Shown here piece after piece: positions 1-13,500 of a stretch of DNA of 64,000 nt. The DNA lies in contig JABVXU010000161.1 in assembly GCA_013365365.1 (NCBI GenBank), positions 1 to 64,000 on the forward strand, read 5' to 3'. Position numbers and translations under genes: made by a program. Within the stretch, counting starts at the first letter, position 1, and each line of letters starts with the position of its first letter. A model generated the notes under the pieces. The model was not told where the DNA came from, searched no databases, and saw only the letters and a list, made by a program, of their open reading frames with translations. Source of the DNA: Cruorifilaria tuberocauda (taxonomy: Eukaryota > Nematoda > Chromadorea > Rhabditida > Onchocercidae).

Positions 1-3000
1 TTGATTTCGTTTGCTTCGACCGTTAGTTCTGGCATAAATCCGCGGAGAAAGCCATCGAGCTCTTCGATGTTGCTGATGATGATGATGGTGATGATGTTCG
101 CCACCGTCATCACTTTCATTGTACCATATATTTTCACAAATTTCCAACTCTCTATTTACCGCTTGTTGTCTTTCTAGCGATAGGCGTTTGATGTATTGTC
201 GAATCTAAATTACATTACTCTCTTACTCGGAGCGCAAATTAGTCTTTTTTCCTGTGAAAAAGATGCGTAGAATATTTTAAGCAAGTCGCTGAAACTAGAC
301 ATCAGTCGAAAGTTCAAAATTTTGAAGCATTAGGAAATGTTCATCAATATTTAAATTTAAATGAAAATTAAATTTGAATACATTAAGCTTAACTGCTAAT
401 TGTCACAAGTACCTACGATACCTTCCGCTTGCAGGCGGAATGATCGATATGATGTAAATTTTCTAGTTCGGCTCTCTCCTTAACAGAAGTCACATTTTCG
501 AGCCATGCATAGCAAGATTGTTTGATTTTTCCACTGGTGTGAAGCTGTTTATCACTTTCCATAATTTTGATGTAGGAAAGTAATCTAAACAGGATAGGCA
601 AAGCAAAATTGTAATTTTTCAGAGGTTATGAATTAAAACATCGCTTTTCATCGATAAATTAGTCGATGAAATTAAAATTGAAAATTTTGGAAATCCAAAA
701 TTTTATGGGAAAGTATAATATATTCTACACTGTCAAAGTTGAAATTTGTTCGATGTAATCTGCCAATTTGATTATTTTCAAGATTTCCAATTCTTCTTCC
801 GAATTATTCCGAATTTCTCAATTAACATCGTGTCTCTATAATATTTTTCATATACTAAACGATATACTTTTGTTGAATTGCTGGCAGTAATTCCCCATTT
901 GCTTTCATCTGTCTAATTTCTGCTTTCTGCTCATGTGTAAGCCACTGGAGATGTTTCTCCATCGCAGTATCAATATCACGCTTTGATCGACCGAGTTGTT
1001 TGTGATAAACGTCGTCACATATCTATGAATATCAAAGTAATCAAAGATTTGGAATGAAGGAAATTAAGAAAATATGATAGCATGAGCTGGAAGAACACAC
1101 CGATATTATTGGTGCTGGTGCTCGTGATCTCTTTGTAGCGTTATTCTTTTTACCCATATTATAGTTTTCAGATATTTCAGATTATATGTTACAGAAACTG
1201 AACATTATTTTAATAAATAAACGACGAATAAAAGGTGAAGGAGGAACAATCCGTGGAACGTGGAGACAAAAAAGTGAACATAAAAATGGGTCAAAGAGAG
1301 TCGATAACTGAACTGCTTAAGCATTTGAGCACTAGGAGTTTCTGATGGGATTCTAAGAATTTGGATTCAGACAGCCAATTTGTTATTTATCGTATTGTTG
1401 CAATTAATTGGTATCATGCACTGTTATCATCGTATTGTAGCAATTACGGATTTAGTCGCTTTAGTGTTAATTGTCAATGATCATATAGTTACTCAAGAAA
1501 ACTGTTTAATTAGACGTAAAAACCTGGCGAGCTCAAAATAATTATTAATACATACCCTATTATTCCATTATATATATCCTATCCTATCATACCCCATTAC
1601 AAGTAATAGTAGTCTGGTTATGGATGAAATTCTATTAAATTTGTTACCTCTTAAATGTCGTTTTGAAAATCTAATTTGTGCGTATTGATATGCTATTCTC
1701 AAATTCAAATGTTGCAATATTCTTAACTAATTTTTTTGTAAAAAATACCGAGGCATATGATATCAGAAGGAAATACACATTGTATAAAAAGGATGAAAGC
1801 TTTATCAATAAAATGAAATGAATTACCTGATAAAATTTATATACTTTGTCTTTAATGTCTTCTGGTTGTCGGCTCAGAATTTCATTAATAATTTTCTTGT
1901 GTTCATCGTGATTCATCTCATCACGAACGGTATTTAACTTCTCAATTTCGTCTTCATTTGCCATAGCCAAAAAATATTTCTTACATTTCTCCTAGAAAAT
2001 GATAAATATATCATGCTTGTATTACAATTTTCAATGAAGTTTTATGAATAAAATTATTCCAATTATAAGAGATATCGTTGCGTTATGAATGAGCTTCTCA
2101 TCTATATTGATCATAGCTAGAGAGAGAGACATGAGTAAAGAGATGGAAAAACAGAATGAGAAATAAAGTTAAAATGCAAATTTTTGATAAAACTATCATT
2201 TTATAGTTGCTAATTATCTATACCTTATAATCGTTTATCAGTTCCTTCTGCATTGCTTCAGGAAGTTTTAGGAAATGTCCATTAACTTTTTTGTGTATCT
2301 CATCAAATGATGATCCATTACTACGCATCTCTCGCAATTCATGCTTTTGTTCATCAGTCATCCATAATATCCATTCATTATATTCCTCATTCACGTAACG
2401 TTTCTGACGATTGGAATTCATCGCATCTCTCCACATTTCACGACACATTTCTGTAAATGAGTTTTTTCCTGAATGAAGAAAATTTGAATGCTAATTTTTA
2501 GCTGGTATTTCCAATTTTATCGTTTTGATGATCGTTTAAAAATTCTGACATCACAGTAACAAATATTCTTCTCTTCATTAATAACCTTTAATATAATGCA
2601 TTTTATTCCGTTGTTCCTCAGATAACCGCTCGAGATATCTGTCAAGTAAAATATTGAAAACTAGTTGATTTCTTCTCTGCAAATTTAATTTAATTGATAT
2701 TAATAGCATAAGAGCAATAGTATCATTACTTTTGTGCTCGCGATGTTTAAGAAAGTAGAATTATTTAAAAACTGGATATAATATGGTGGATTCAAATTTT
2801 TTTTTTAATTTGATATGTAAAAAATTAATACGCTAATTTTGAAGATAAATTTACCATTTAACAAAATCGATAAAATAACAAATGAACATTTAAAATCTTT
2901 GTGTTTCATTTCTTAAATTTATTCAAGATTTCTGTCATTTGACATCTTATAATCTCAATTTTAAATTTGGTTCCAAAACTGCCAGGTTTAAGTGTGTAAA

Positions 3001-5040
3001 ATTAAGTGTTTAACCTCATATGAGGTTAGAAAGAGTTGAATTTCATTGAAATTTGCCACTTCTCGTATCCACTGAATACATTTTGTTTTAAACTGATAAT
3101 CCAATTCTATTTTTCTGTACTTTGAAAATGCCGAATAATATTGTTCCACCTGTAAAAATTACATAACAATTCACATAGTTTATAACAAAATGAAAGATCA
3201 TTTTTATGACGATATTTACTTCTGGTCCCAAACCACTCAATCGTAAGATTGAAAAACACGTTATTGCAGAATAAGCAATGCTGTAGAGATAGATAAGCTC
3301 TTTTATCTATTGATCCAAAAAAAAGGAAAAAATAACTAATTGAAAATATAAGACAAAAACTTCTGAACTTCTTTGCGCTTAATATCTTCTTCGCTGATGC
3401 CACTAACTTTCATATCCTTCAATAAGACAATTTGTTCATTAGAAAAAAGATGAGCATTCTCATTATTCTGGAACAGATCACGTCGAAACATTTTACGAAG
3501 TGTATTTTGTTGGACATCCAAATTGTTCAGCTTGTTGCATCCATCCTAATAAGTTTTAATTTTAAATAACGAAAAAACTTTTTCAAGTGAAAGCACTGAA
3601 ACAATCCTCTTTTATTGAATATGAGCTCTTGAATTTATTCTTGACAATTAAAAAAATACCAGCCATAGATTGATTTGATCTTGTTCGTTTTCTGGTAATC
3701 GATTTTTATATTCATTCAATTTTGCTTCATATTCGTTAGCATCCATCTTACTCTTCAAATCCTCGAGCTCAGCGATCTTACTATTGCTAGCTGCCTGAGA
3801 ATTTTATTCACCATATACAAAATTCGTTTTCTGCAGTTAATGCAAATAGATAATTAGAAATTGATTTCTTGACATTGAAAAATGAAAACTTTAGAAGAAA
3901 TATTTAGAAGTCTCTGTCAAGTCTGTCCTACTCTCTCAATCCATTCATTACATCGTTTTTTGTACATTTCGTTCCATTTATTTTTATACAGCAGTTTGGA
4001 AAGAAATTCCAAGAAGTTAGCAATTTCGATCTTTGGCTTCCCCTCCAATTCCATCTGGAAAATATTTCTTTCATTACTTTTTGTTTGTTCGAAAAATTTA
4101 GAATTTTGTACTTTTCTAAAATCTTTTTAGCAATGAAACTGATAAAAGGGAGAGACGTTTGTTGACGGCTCAGATATGAAGTTCTTTCATTCTTTTTATA
4201 TCGTGATACTTGAGATAACTGGAAATTTCCTTTTAAACTGCGTTTTGAACTTACTGCCCGAATCTCCTGCTTTTGCGCTTGCGATAGCCAATCATGCAGT
4301 TCAATGCTTCTCTTCTCTCTGTAGTTTATCATTTTAAAATATATCTCAAACAATGAAAAGCTTAACCGATTTCTTCGCTCATCCGCCGACTAGCTCCTGA
4401 TTTATTCTTTATTTGATTACTCATTTACTTAATTAATAATCTATCTGGTTATTTACTCATTCGTCAAATTTGATATGTTCCTTTATTCCTATTGTCACAA
4501 GTTGACTTAGAGTTCAATTAAAGCAACCGGTAAAACAAAGGACTCTATTAAGCATATATACTTTAAATACCTTATGAGTTGGTCGCCTCCAGCAATTCCA
4601 GTGGTTTTCGCTGTTCCTGATTTAATTTGCAAATGCCGCACCTTTCTCGATGTTTCCATCTTTTCTTGCATTGCCTTTGCTTCCGTTATGTCAAATGAAT
4701 TCACATAATTGTCCTGAACAATTTTTGATTTCTTTTACAAACTAATTTCTTGGATTTTTGATGAATTTTACAATTCTTCTAAATTCAGGATTTGTCTTAA
4801 AGCTTCTTCTTAAAGAAAAAACGCCATGTTTGTATTAATTTTCCGACAATACGAAAATTTTAAATTGTAAAAAAGTATTTGAACATTTTGTGATCGTCAT
4901 AAATATTCTATGATTGCTTAATTTTATGAGTTATAAAAAATCAAATAAAAGAAATTCATTTAATAAGCAAGCAAAAAGCTTACCGATCTCACTACACAAA
5001 TGAAAGCTGCGATTGCCCATATCATGAAACGTATTAACAT
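1..5040 (-). CDS. Nematode polyprotein allergen (NPA/ABA-1-like), divergent four-unit precursor, 3' end off window
   Basis: Exons 4984-5040, 4571-4713, 4255-4318, 3932-4054, 3660-3794, 3369-3545, 3015-3149, 2586-2676, 2224-2468, 1827-1991, 868-1022, 422-584 and 1-204 join in phase to 619 residues, still open at the edge. Residues 1-19 are a signal peptide (MLIRFMIWAIAAFICVVRS). Then come units 71-196, 197-332, 333-460 and 461-617. Each has NPA hallmarks, clearest in MEKHLQWLTHEQKAEIRQMK and NEEYNEWILWMTDEQKHELR, with a Cys-x-x-aromatic helix mid-unit and another Cys near the end. Units end in basic motifs: REKR (67-70), RKMFRR (191-196), RQKR (329-332), RSKR (457-460) and RSKR (614-617). The known family is secreted, cut by furin-like proteases at such sites, and binds fatty acids and retinoids; those functions are inferred here. 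The units differ strongly from one another. Unit D carries a His7 tract. The donor at 3368 (GTTCAG) is weak. The family call is firm. Confidence 0.88.
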
Positions 5041-8000
5041 CGCTTTTATCTAATACGACTGTAATCGTTTATCTGTTATGTTGAAAAATGTTTGATATTA
5101 ATATAAAAATAAACGTCAAAAATATAAATTCAGCGGATATATATTAGGTTACAGAGTATTGAAACAGTTGAAAATACTAATGGATTTAGATGTACTACTT
5201 CTGATTTTTTGAAAAAATTTGAATTGATTTTGTTGTTTTTGGAAATTAGTTAATTGATCAACTATAAGGAACAAATCATTTGAATCTGATGATTTCTAAA
5301 AATTTAAAACATCTAATTCGTGCTGTTTGTAAACTTCAACTGTTAACTTAAATTTTAATTTCAACCGTAATCTGCACTTTTTAAAAATTTTTTTCGACAG
5401 CGCTGATATAAATAAATTAAAAAAACATGTTGATAAAGTTAAATCATTATGAGAAAATAATCGATAGTAAAAAATTAAAAACTCAAACTATTGTAACCAA
5501 AAGCTTTCAAAGTTTATTTTGGGAAGCGGTTGAAAGAAAAGTTATCACTGCAATCACTTGTGAAGTGACAAAAACTGAAAGTAATACGCAAAACAAGTAT
5601 AATGGAGGAAACCACTAAATAAACACTGGATAATATAATTCAATATATTCAACCTTTCTTCTTTTGCCTTCCATCTTCTCTTCTTAACCTTCAAAGATCA
5701 ATAAGCACTATCTGTGAATAAAGAAAGATATAAGAAAAACAACGACTTTTGTTAATCAATTATCAAAATGATGGGATCATTTATCTTTTCCCTAATTTTT
5801 TAATCAATATAAAATAATCGATAATGCAAAATATTAAGGACAGAAATGGTAAATATCAAAAAATTTCTATCATCCAATACCAAATTCTTTCAAATTGAGC
5901 AATGAGCTATTTAACTCCTTCCTTCAGTTGATGGTTCTGTCCTTATTAATCGTACAGAAACAGGTCACTTTGTTAGCTGAACTATCGTACTAGCAAGAGT
6001 GAGATAATCTCAAATTAAATTTTGATACGATGAGTAATTTCCGTCGTATTGAAGAACTGTAATTGTAGTTTAAGGTGGAGAATTTTGATGTTGTATGAAT
6101 AGACTTTCGATTTATTTCGCATCTGATATGAATCTAAGGGAAGAAAAAACACAGAATATTTGTACTGAATTATCGAATTTCCGTAATCGATAAAATGATG
6201 TAATTGCACAATCTTATAAATAGCATCTTCTCAATTAGTAACATTCAAAAGATAAAATTCATTCAAAAAAAAGTAAAGCATATTATGGAGATGCAGACGA
6301 GAAAAAATATGATAAAAACTTAAACAATTATCACATAAGCCTATTCAAAAAATCCAAAAAAATCAGTTTTTAAACTGAATCTCTCGAAGACTATTCTTTG
6401 GACTAAGCTTCCAGAAGCTTTTGTGATTGCAGTTTAATGTAATGGGAATTGAGATGTATCGAAGAGATGTAAGCTTCATTAATAAACAAATGTAGTTGCG
6501 ACTTAAGGAACAAGGAAAAATGATACGGTAAAACACTATCATCACAGGCCGTACTGGAAGAACAAGGAATTGATATGATATTTTATCGTGTTGTGTCTAA
6601 AAACAATTCATCAATACCAACTGTTGGCAATTTCAGGAAATTCAAAATCATTAATCTCCAAACTCTTTGAATTTTAAAAGACAAAAAAGCAAAGAGCAAA
6701 AGAGAGTTCTTGCCTGATGAATAAAGAAAGGTATGACACAGTTGCTTCCTAAAAATTTCAAAGTTTAACCGAAAACAAAGCAATGACTGAAAACCTTTCA
6801 AGACAAATTTCTGTGATATTAAACGAAAACAGATAAAATTTTAAGCCAAAAATCCATAAATTAAACTCCTACAAACTATATGTGATAGACTTTAGGAAAA
6901 AACGATTTCGCGATCTTCGATCTTTTATTCGCAGAGAAATTACTCGTAATTCCTATAGATTGGTTATTCAGTAACTAATTGTTCGAATCATTTTAATCTG
7001 AATTATCCGATTTTTTAATACCTAAATTATTTAATCTAAAGTGAATTAAATTTACAGGAATCTCTGTTTCGGGAGAAACGGTTAATTTAAAATATTTTAT
7101 ACTGATATTTTGAGATAAATGATATCTAGTATATTTTGATAGTTCAATTTTTCAAAAACTCTGGCGCGAAATAAAATTAAAGAAATCAAGCAAATTTAAA
7201 CATTATTTTGCATTATGGCATAAGTCATACTATTATATTGTCAATTGCTGTAACAGTTGCTGCACAGATCAATATCGATTAAAAATTAGGTAAATTTCTG
7301 AGGTGAGAATTACTTGATTTTGAAATCAAAGCTGTAAAACCTATGGGAAAAAATTTGTAGAAATTTTGAGTGGCTGAAAGTGAATAGGAACTTGAAGGTA
7401 AGTAAGTACATGTTATTATACAGGTGATATCACACGTCTGATACTGATTTTTTCTTCAGTTCACAACTGCTCGTTAACCATATGATAATTCTAGAACTGA
7501 GATCTCAATTAATGAAATTACGAAAATAAAATAGTTCTGAGATTAAGCAGAAGTCCCGACGGCATAGGCCTTTCAAATTTGAATTTCATTGGTGTAAGAC
7601 AGTATTTCACAGATGAAGTTGCCATTGAAATTTGATTGCTGCTCTTGTTCAACATTCCTTAACATCTGTTATTCATCAGTTCTACTTGGCTGATATTTCC
7701 ATAAATTTCCGTAAACTTTTTTTCTTATTGATTTTTCACTCAATAATTTTTTAATTTAAGTGGGCTATACTTTCTATAAAATTTGAATTAAGATTTGTTC
7801 TTCCAAAAATTATTCCGGCATAATATCTCATTACTCTTTGCAATAGCATTGAAGCAATAGAGTTAAACTTTATCACCGGTAATAATGATTACATCAAATC
7901 AAATTGCTGTTTTCATGTTATGAAGAAAAATATAAAATATCAGTCTGTTTTCAACAAAAACTTTTTTTCAACTTTTCGGTCATTGGAATTAGCAGTCAGT

Positions 8001-10529
8001 GATCAGTTAAAAGAAAAAATTTTAATATTATTTAATTCTTATTATTAATTGTTCTAATTTAAAATTCTTTTCAGCCCTTAAGTTATTTGAAACATCTTTT
8101 TTATTCAAACTATTTGCCGTACAAGGAACTGCAATTCATCATCAATTATAAGTTTTGAGCAATTCAGGGCAATAATTGGTTAATATGTGAATATATTGGG
8201 TTCTTTTCGATCATTTTTTTGTTTAACACATTAGATTATTTGTCTAAAAATTTCACATGACTGTAAATTTTTTAAGACTCATTTAATAATAGATCGAAAA
8301 AAATTTTTTAATTTTTTCATCCGAAAACGCAAAAAAAAGGAAAAAACTGTCCGAAATTTTCCATTAGTCCAGTTTTCATGTTATCTTCATTTTTCTGCTC
8401 CTTTATTTTGACTATTTTTCACCTCACATCTTCCGCATCTGTAAAAGCTTATTGAAATCTTGACCTTTTTCTTCATCTGCTCTTTCATCAAAAAAATGGA
8501 AGATTGTGACTTTTTTCAAAGATTTCTAAAATCTTTTGAAATATTAAATATACTGGTAATATAAAAAATAGAAAAAAACAATAAATTAAATTCTCTTTAA
8601 AAATATGTGAAAAGACAAAACTAATTGACATTGGATTTGAAAAAGAAAGCAAAGATACAAGACGAAATACCAAAAAATATATTTAATTTTTTTAATATTC
8701 TTCTTTAACATTTTTTTTGAAAACGAACCTAATTTAAAAAAAGAAAACAAAACATGGCGTAGAGCAAGATGATACTTCATTAGAGCATAAATAATTACAT
8801 TTAGAAAACAAATTTAACAATTTTGAAATGAAAACATAATGCGAAGGGCAAACAACTTACGTATGAAGATTTACTTATTTAATTTATTGAGTAAAATAAC
8901 AACTGTTAAAAAATAAATTTCAAAGCTGGCTATCTCATTCGTAATCGAATTTAAAACTTTTTTAAAAAGAAACTCAAGCAGGAATGATGTTGACTAAGGT
9001 TCAGAAAGCGCTAATGCTTCTTTCATTTTTAACCTTCCAAAATCTAATGAACGAACTTTATACACATTTTTTCAAGAATTAAGCCGACACAATCATACAA
9101 CAATAAAAAGTTTTTTATTGGAAAGAAATGCTGCCCACTTCCATCATTCCGACTCGGGAAATTTCAAGGTCTTACAAGTCTTATAAAAAACAAATAATTA
9201 AGCTAATCATTTATTGGAATTTTTTCCTCCATGGCAGTTTTGATTAGGATTTATAGTTTAAATTCAAAAAAATTAATGTATCAGTCGAGTAATAGGTGAG
9301 GGCAGTTTTGATACCTAATATACAAGTTTCGTCTAATCGCTGAACTTGACCCAAAGTTTTCGTGGCGTTACGAAGTTATTTATTGTTTCATTATTATTGT
9401 TGAATTAACTGCAGTTGAGGAATCAAAAACGATTCTCTTCTTCCTCTTCTCTTTTGCCTACCATAAAAATGAGTCATCCCACAAACAAAATGCAGTGGTG
9501 TAATCAAATTAAGTGAAAAATACCATCAATTAATCTGATTATACAGAATATGACATATTTTATTATTCAACCATAAATTTGACCAATGAAAAGAACATCA
9601 CAGATAAATTATCCAAGAAAATGAATCGAATCAGCATACATCAGCGAAATATGAGATGCATGCTTGATTCCATTAAATTAACAGAATTCCAAAATTTCTA
9701 CGCACCTGAAAAATCTATTCAAATGATCAATACATTTGAAAAAAGCAAAAAGAGGACAGTAAAAAGTAGAGAAAGTGAAAGAAACCAATTAGGAATGGAA
9801 GTAAGATTGAACACTTTCAAAGAGGAAGAAGACATAACCATGAATAATAGCAGCATCAGATAAGTGGCACATTAAACTTTGTACTGCGGATGAATGATAT
9901 AACAGAAGAGTATAATTTATTCTTCATTTATCCCTTAATGTAAACTATCAAAGATTTCGGTCATCTTTTTATGCTAACAGCAGAGAATTAATATTTCACT
10001 TCTGATTTTAAATTAGTAAAATCACTTTAGCAATTTTACTGATGTAAAATTAAGTGGACTGTTGATTTATTTTAATTTAGTAAATTAATAGTTAATTTAC
10101 TCAACTATTATTGAATTATCAAATTCATATATCTTGAGAGAAAAAAATGAAAAAGAATATGTCTTGCACAATAAGTCACTAAATTAATAGTAAAAAAGCA
10201 AAAAATTGTTACTGCAAAAAACGGTCTCAAAATGAGGCAGCTCGTCGAACATATGTTAATAGTAGAGAAGAAAGTTCGAAAATTAAAATCATACCATAAT
10301 TATTTATCAATCCTTTAAAGAATTCAAGTAAGCTTAAAACAGAGAAGTTAGCTTATTATTTCCCAATAGTTCCTTCTTTTAACACAACTAAATTAGGAAA
10401 TATATTTTCGGAAGATCTGACGATAAAATAAAATATAATTTAGAAAAATTAACAACAACGAAAAAGATTGCATAAAATTTGTACGTAAGCGGGTAAAAAT
10501 TCAGGCAGCCACTTGCGCACTGTTTGCAG
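5041..10529. other. Intergenic, no supported gene
   Basis: About 5.5 kb of AT-rich DNA upstream of the NPA gene and downstream of the FERM gene. The stretch holds A- and T-runs and short ORFs with no splice-supported or family-like sequence. The longest, 9579-9863 on the plus strand (Lys/Glu-rich, 94 residues), has no recognisable family and no flanking exon. Confidence 0.6.
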
Positions 10530-13500
10530 CTACACGTGAAGGTGGACATCGCGGTGGAAGATAGGGGGCGGCGGTGGCAAATCCAACACGGAATTGACAT
10601 AATTCAACTGAATGTAAATAATATATGTAGAGCAGCAATATGGAATAGAGGAAATATGTGCAAATTTAAGAGTCTTTTTTAATCGTATTCTTGAAATCTC
10701 GAGATTTGTTTTAGACAAGCATGCACTCCTCACTCACTGGTATCAGCGGACAAGAATATCCACCTTTTTGCGATTTCTCATTGTCTCGGACAGCTCGTCC
10801 TGCTCTGCAATGTTCAAACTATGCGAAACAACTACAAAGGGATTATGACTAAGTAATACTATCCTGTTTCTAGATTGCAGGTTTGCTAAGGACCTTGGCG
10901 AGAATCGCTATGACCTAGTCTGAAACACTCTATCAACGGAGGGAAATCCTTCCAAACAAGTCGTTCATCTCTGTTCATAGCTCACTGTAATACTGATATA
11001 TCATGAAGCTTTTGTAAATTTTACAACACATTAATTTCATTGAAGACCATATCAGTACAAATGAAAACCATTCCGCCCCACATTTTTCATGATAGTGTTC
11101 CTTCTGATAGCCTGATAGTTGTTTTGTTTAATAGAGAGAATCCTACACTACCAATGTTTGTGTACCTTTCGAGATAAAGAATGGAAAGAGAGCGATTGCA
11201 TTGTGCTGTTCGATCAGCTTTTATGATATTACAAAGGCAAATATAAGAAACAATTGTGGATGGATGAAGATTAGATTTTGAATTAAAATTTTAATAACTT
11301 CAGTTTTTGATACTAAAAATTCCGCCATAAATAGGCACAGCAAAGTTAAAATTGGAATATCCTTCCATATGATCGACGTAATTGCACAGACTAGTTAAGA
11401 ATCAACTGGTTGTGACTTTCACTGATAATAATTCACAGAATGATAAAAATAAGTCACCGATAAAGTAAAATGAAAACATTTACCTCGTCTGATTTCGACC
11501 TGCAGCATACGGTGAATAGTAGCAGCACGGTGGTAGTGACAGATCCGGTACATAGAGTTCACGATGATAAATCGGTGCCCATGTAGTAGACGGTTGCGAC
11601 ATGTAAGCTGTAGCTGGTCGAGAATCGTAAATTGTTGAGGTTAAATGTGGTGATACTGTAACTACGACAGATGACGAAAGTTCCTGACATGAAGATGGTA
11701 GCTGTGACTGTAAATCAGTTGTTGTAGAATTATTCAGTATTGCATTCAGCGAGGACAACATCGTGTTGGATATAGGTGATACACCACGAGTACTGGAAGA
11801 AGTCGAGTTTGACTCTGCCGCTAGTTGAGTGCAAGTGCCTAAAAAAATTTGATTTATTTGGCAAAATAAGCAAAAGATCATTTTAATTCAATTTCAAATT
11901 CTTCTACTTCATTAAATTCTGAAACTCTTATCTATCAAAAAGTTATGTTAAATCTTATAAAATTTCATTTCCATTTACCTTGCTGATGCTCTTGCCATAG
12001 AGCTCTCATCATTGGATATTGCCGAATACGACTATTCAAATTCATTTCTTCATGATCACTAATATATGAATGTTTCTGAGGCAAAACATCTTTTCGTATG
12101 CTATTCGCGTGCGATGGGCAAATTACCGTATTCTTCTGTGCATAAAATGCACGTGATTGCTATAAAGGAAAACTTCAAACTTTTAAAATTCTCTAAGAAG
12201 TTGAAGTAGCCGTCAATAGATAAAAATCAAATGATTCAATAATCGCAAAAGATCTAAATATGTCTTATTTTTAAGCAGATTTTATATCACTCTAATAAAC
12301 AATTAAATAATTAGAACTGAACCTGTGAAACTGCATGTTCGTAAGGAGGTGGTCGTTTTGTGAAAATAGGAAATCGTATTCCCTGCGATGACTGCGAATG
12401 TTTAATTGAGGTTGTTGCAGTTGATGATGACGTCGATAGCTCATCCTTTGATTATGTCAATTTTATAAATTTGAGAAACGGAAAGGAAAAATCTTTAACT
12501 AGGCTTTCAAATTCTTGAAAAAAAATTCCGTAATTATGCATAATTAGTTGAAAACTTGTTGAAAATTAAACGGTTCTTCCACTTCGACATGATTAAAAAA
12601 GCGGAAAAACTTACATCACCAACGTGATGTTGTGAATTATGTGCTGGCATACTTTGTACACGATTAATTCCCCGAACAGCAGTGCCATGTGGTACACATT
12701 GTCCATGACGTTTTTGAAATAAGCCACCGCTTATACCTGTATACATAGGTGGTGTGTAAGAGGAGGAAGGGCGTAATGATGATCCCATTGATGTTAACTG
12801 ATATGAAGTGGTAGGTATCGACGTTAACGGAGATTCCGATCTCGTATACATCTATAAGGAATAAATTCTTTAAATAACCATACCAGTATACGTTTTATGC
12901 AATAATAACATTAATCAACTTACTTCATTAAAGCAACTTTGAAAAAATGAGTGAAAAATTGTTCCTTTTTCTAAAGTTATATTGGAAATTCACTCCAGTA
13001 AAATTAATTTGCTTCTCAATGATCAAAAATAAAATACTTGACAATGAAGTTTCGGTTCGGAATAAGTAAGATATGTGGATGTTTCAAGTGGGCATGAAAC
13101 ACCAGGTCTAGAAGGACTAATACCAGTTACAGTAATCCATCTTGGTTTCATATTTGGATTTGGATTTAATCGATGATAAGGAATTTGAGGATTATTTTGT
13201 GTCTGAAAAGCTTCTAACGTTTCATCGTACTGTGGAGGTTGTTTCAAAATTATATCCATTGTTAATTCACTTTTTTCTGTTTCATCGCAGTAATCCTAAA
13301 ATAAAATAAATTCATCCAAGTAAGGAAGATGAAAAATAAATACGAAGAAATAACTGAGTTCCAAAAATATATCACAGAAATATCTCACCATACCTTGAGG
13401 CATAAGAAATTGAAAGGCTTCAAGATCGAATAAAGTTTATATAAGTTATAAACTTTATAGAACCTTTTGATTGCAAGAATTCACATTCGCTTGATTCATC

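Noticed and set aside
3060..3149. Shorter version of NPA exon 7 ending at GTGGCA
   Set aside because: Extending it to the donor at 3014 adds 15 residues that restore the unit's alignment (VANFNEIQLFLTSYE) with the other three units.
9579..9863. Lys/Glu-rich 94-codon plus-strand ORF
   Set aside because: Composition follows the A-rich DNA. No family resemblance, neighbour exon or promoter was seen.
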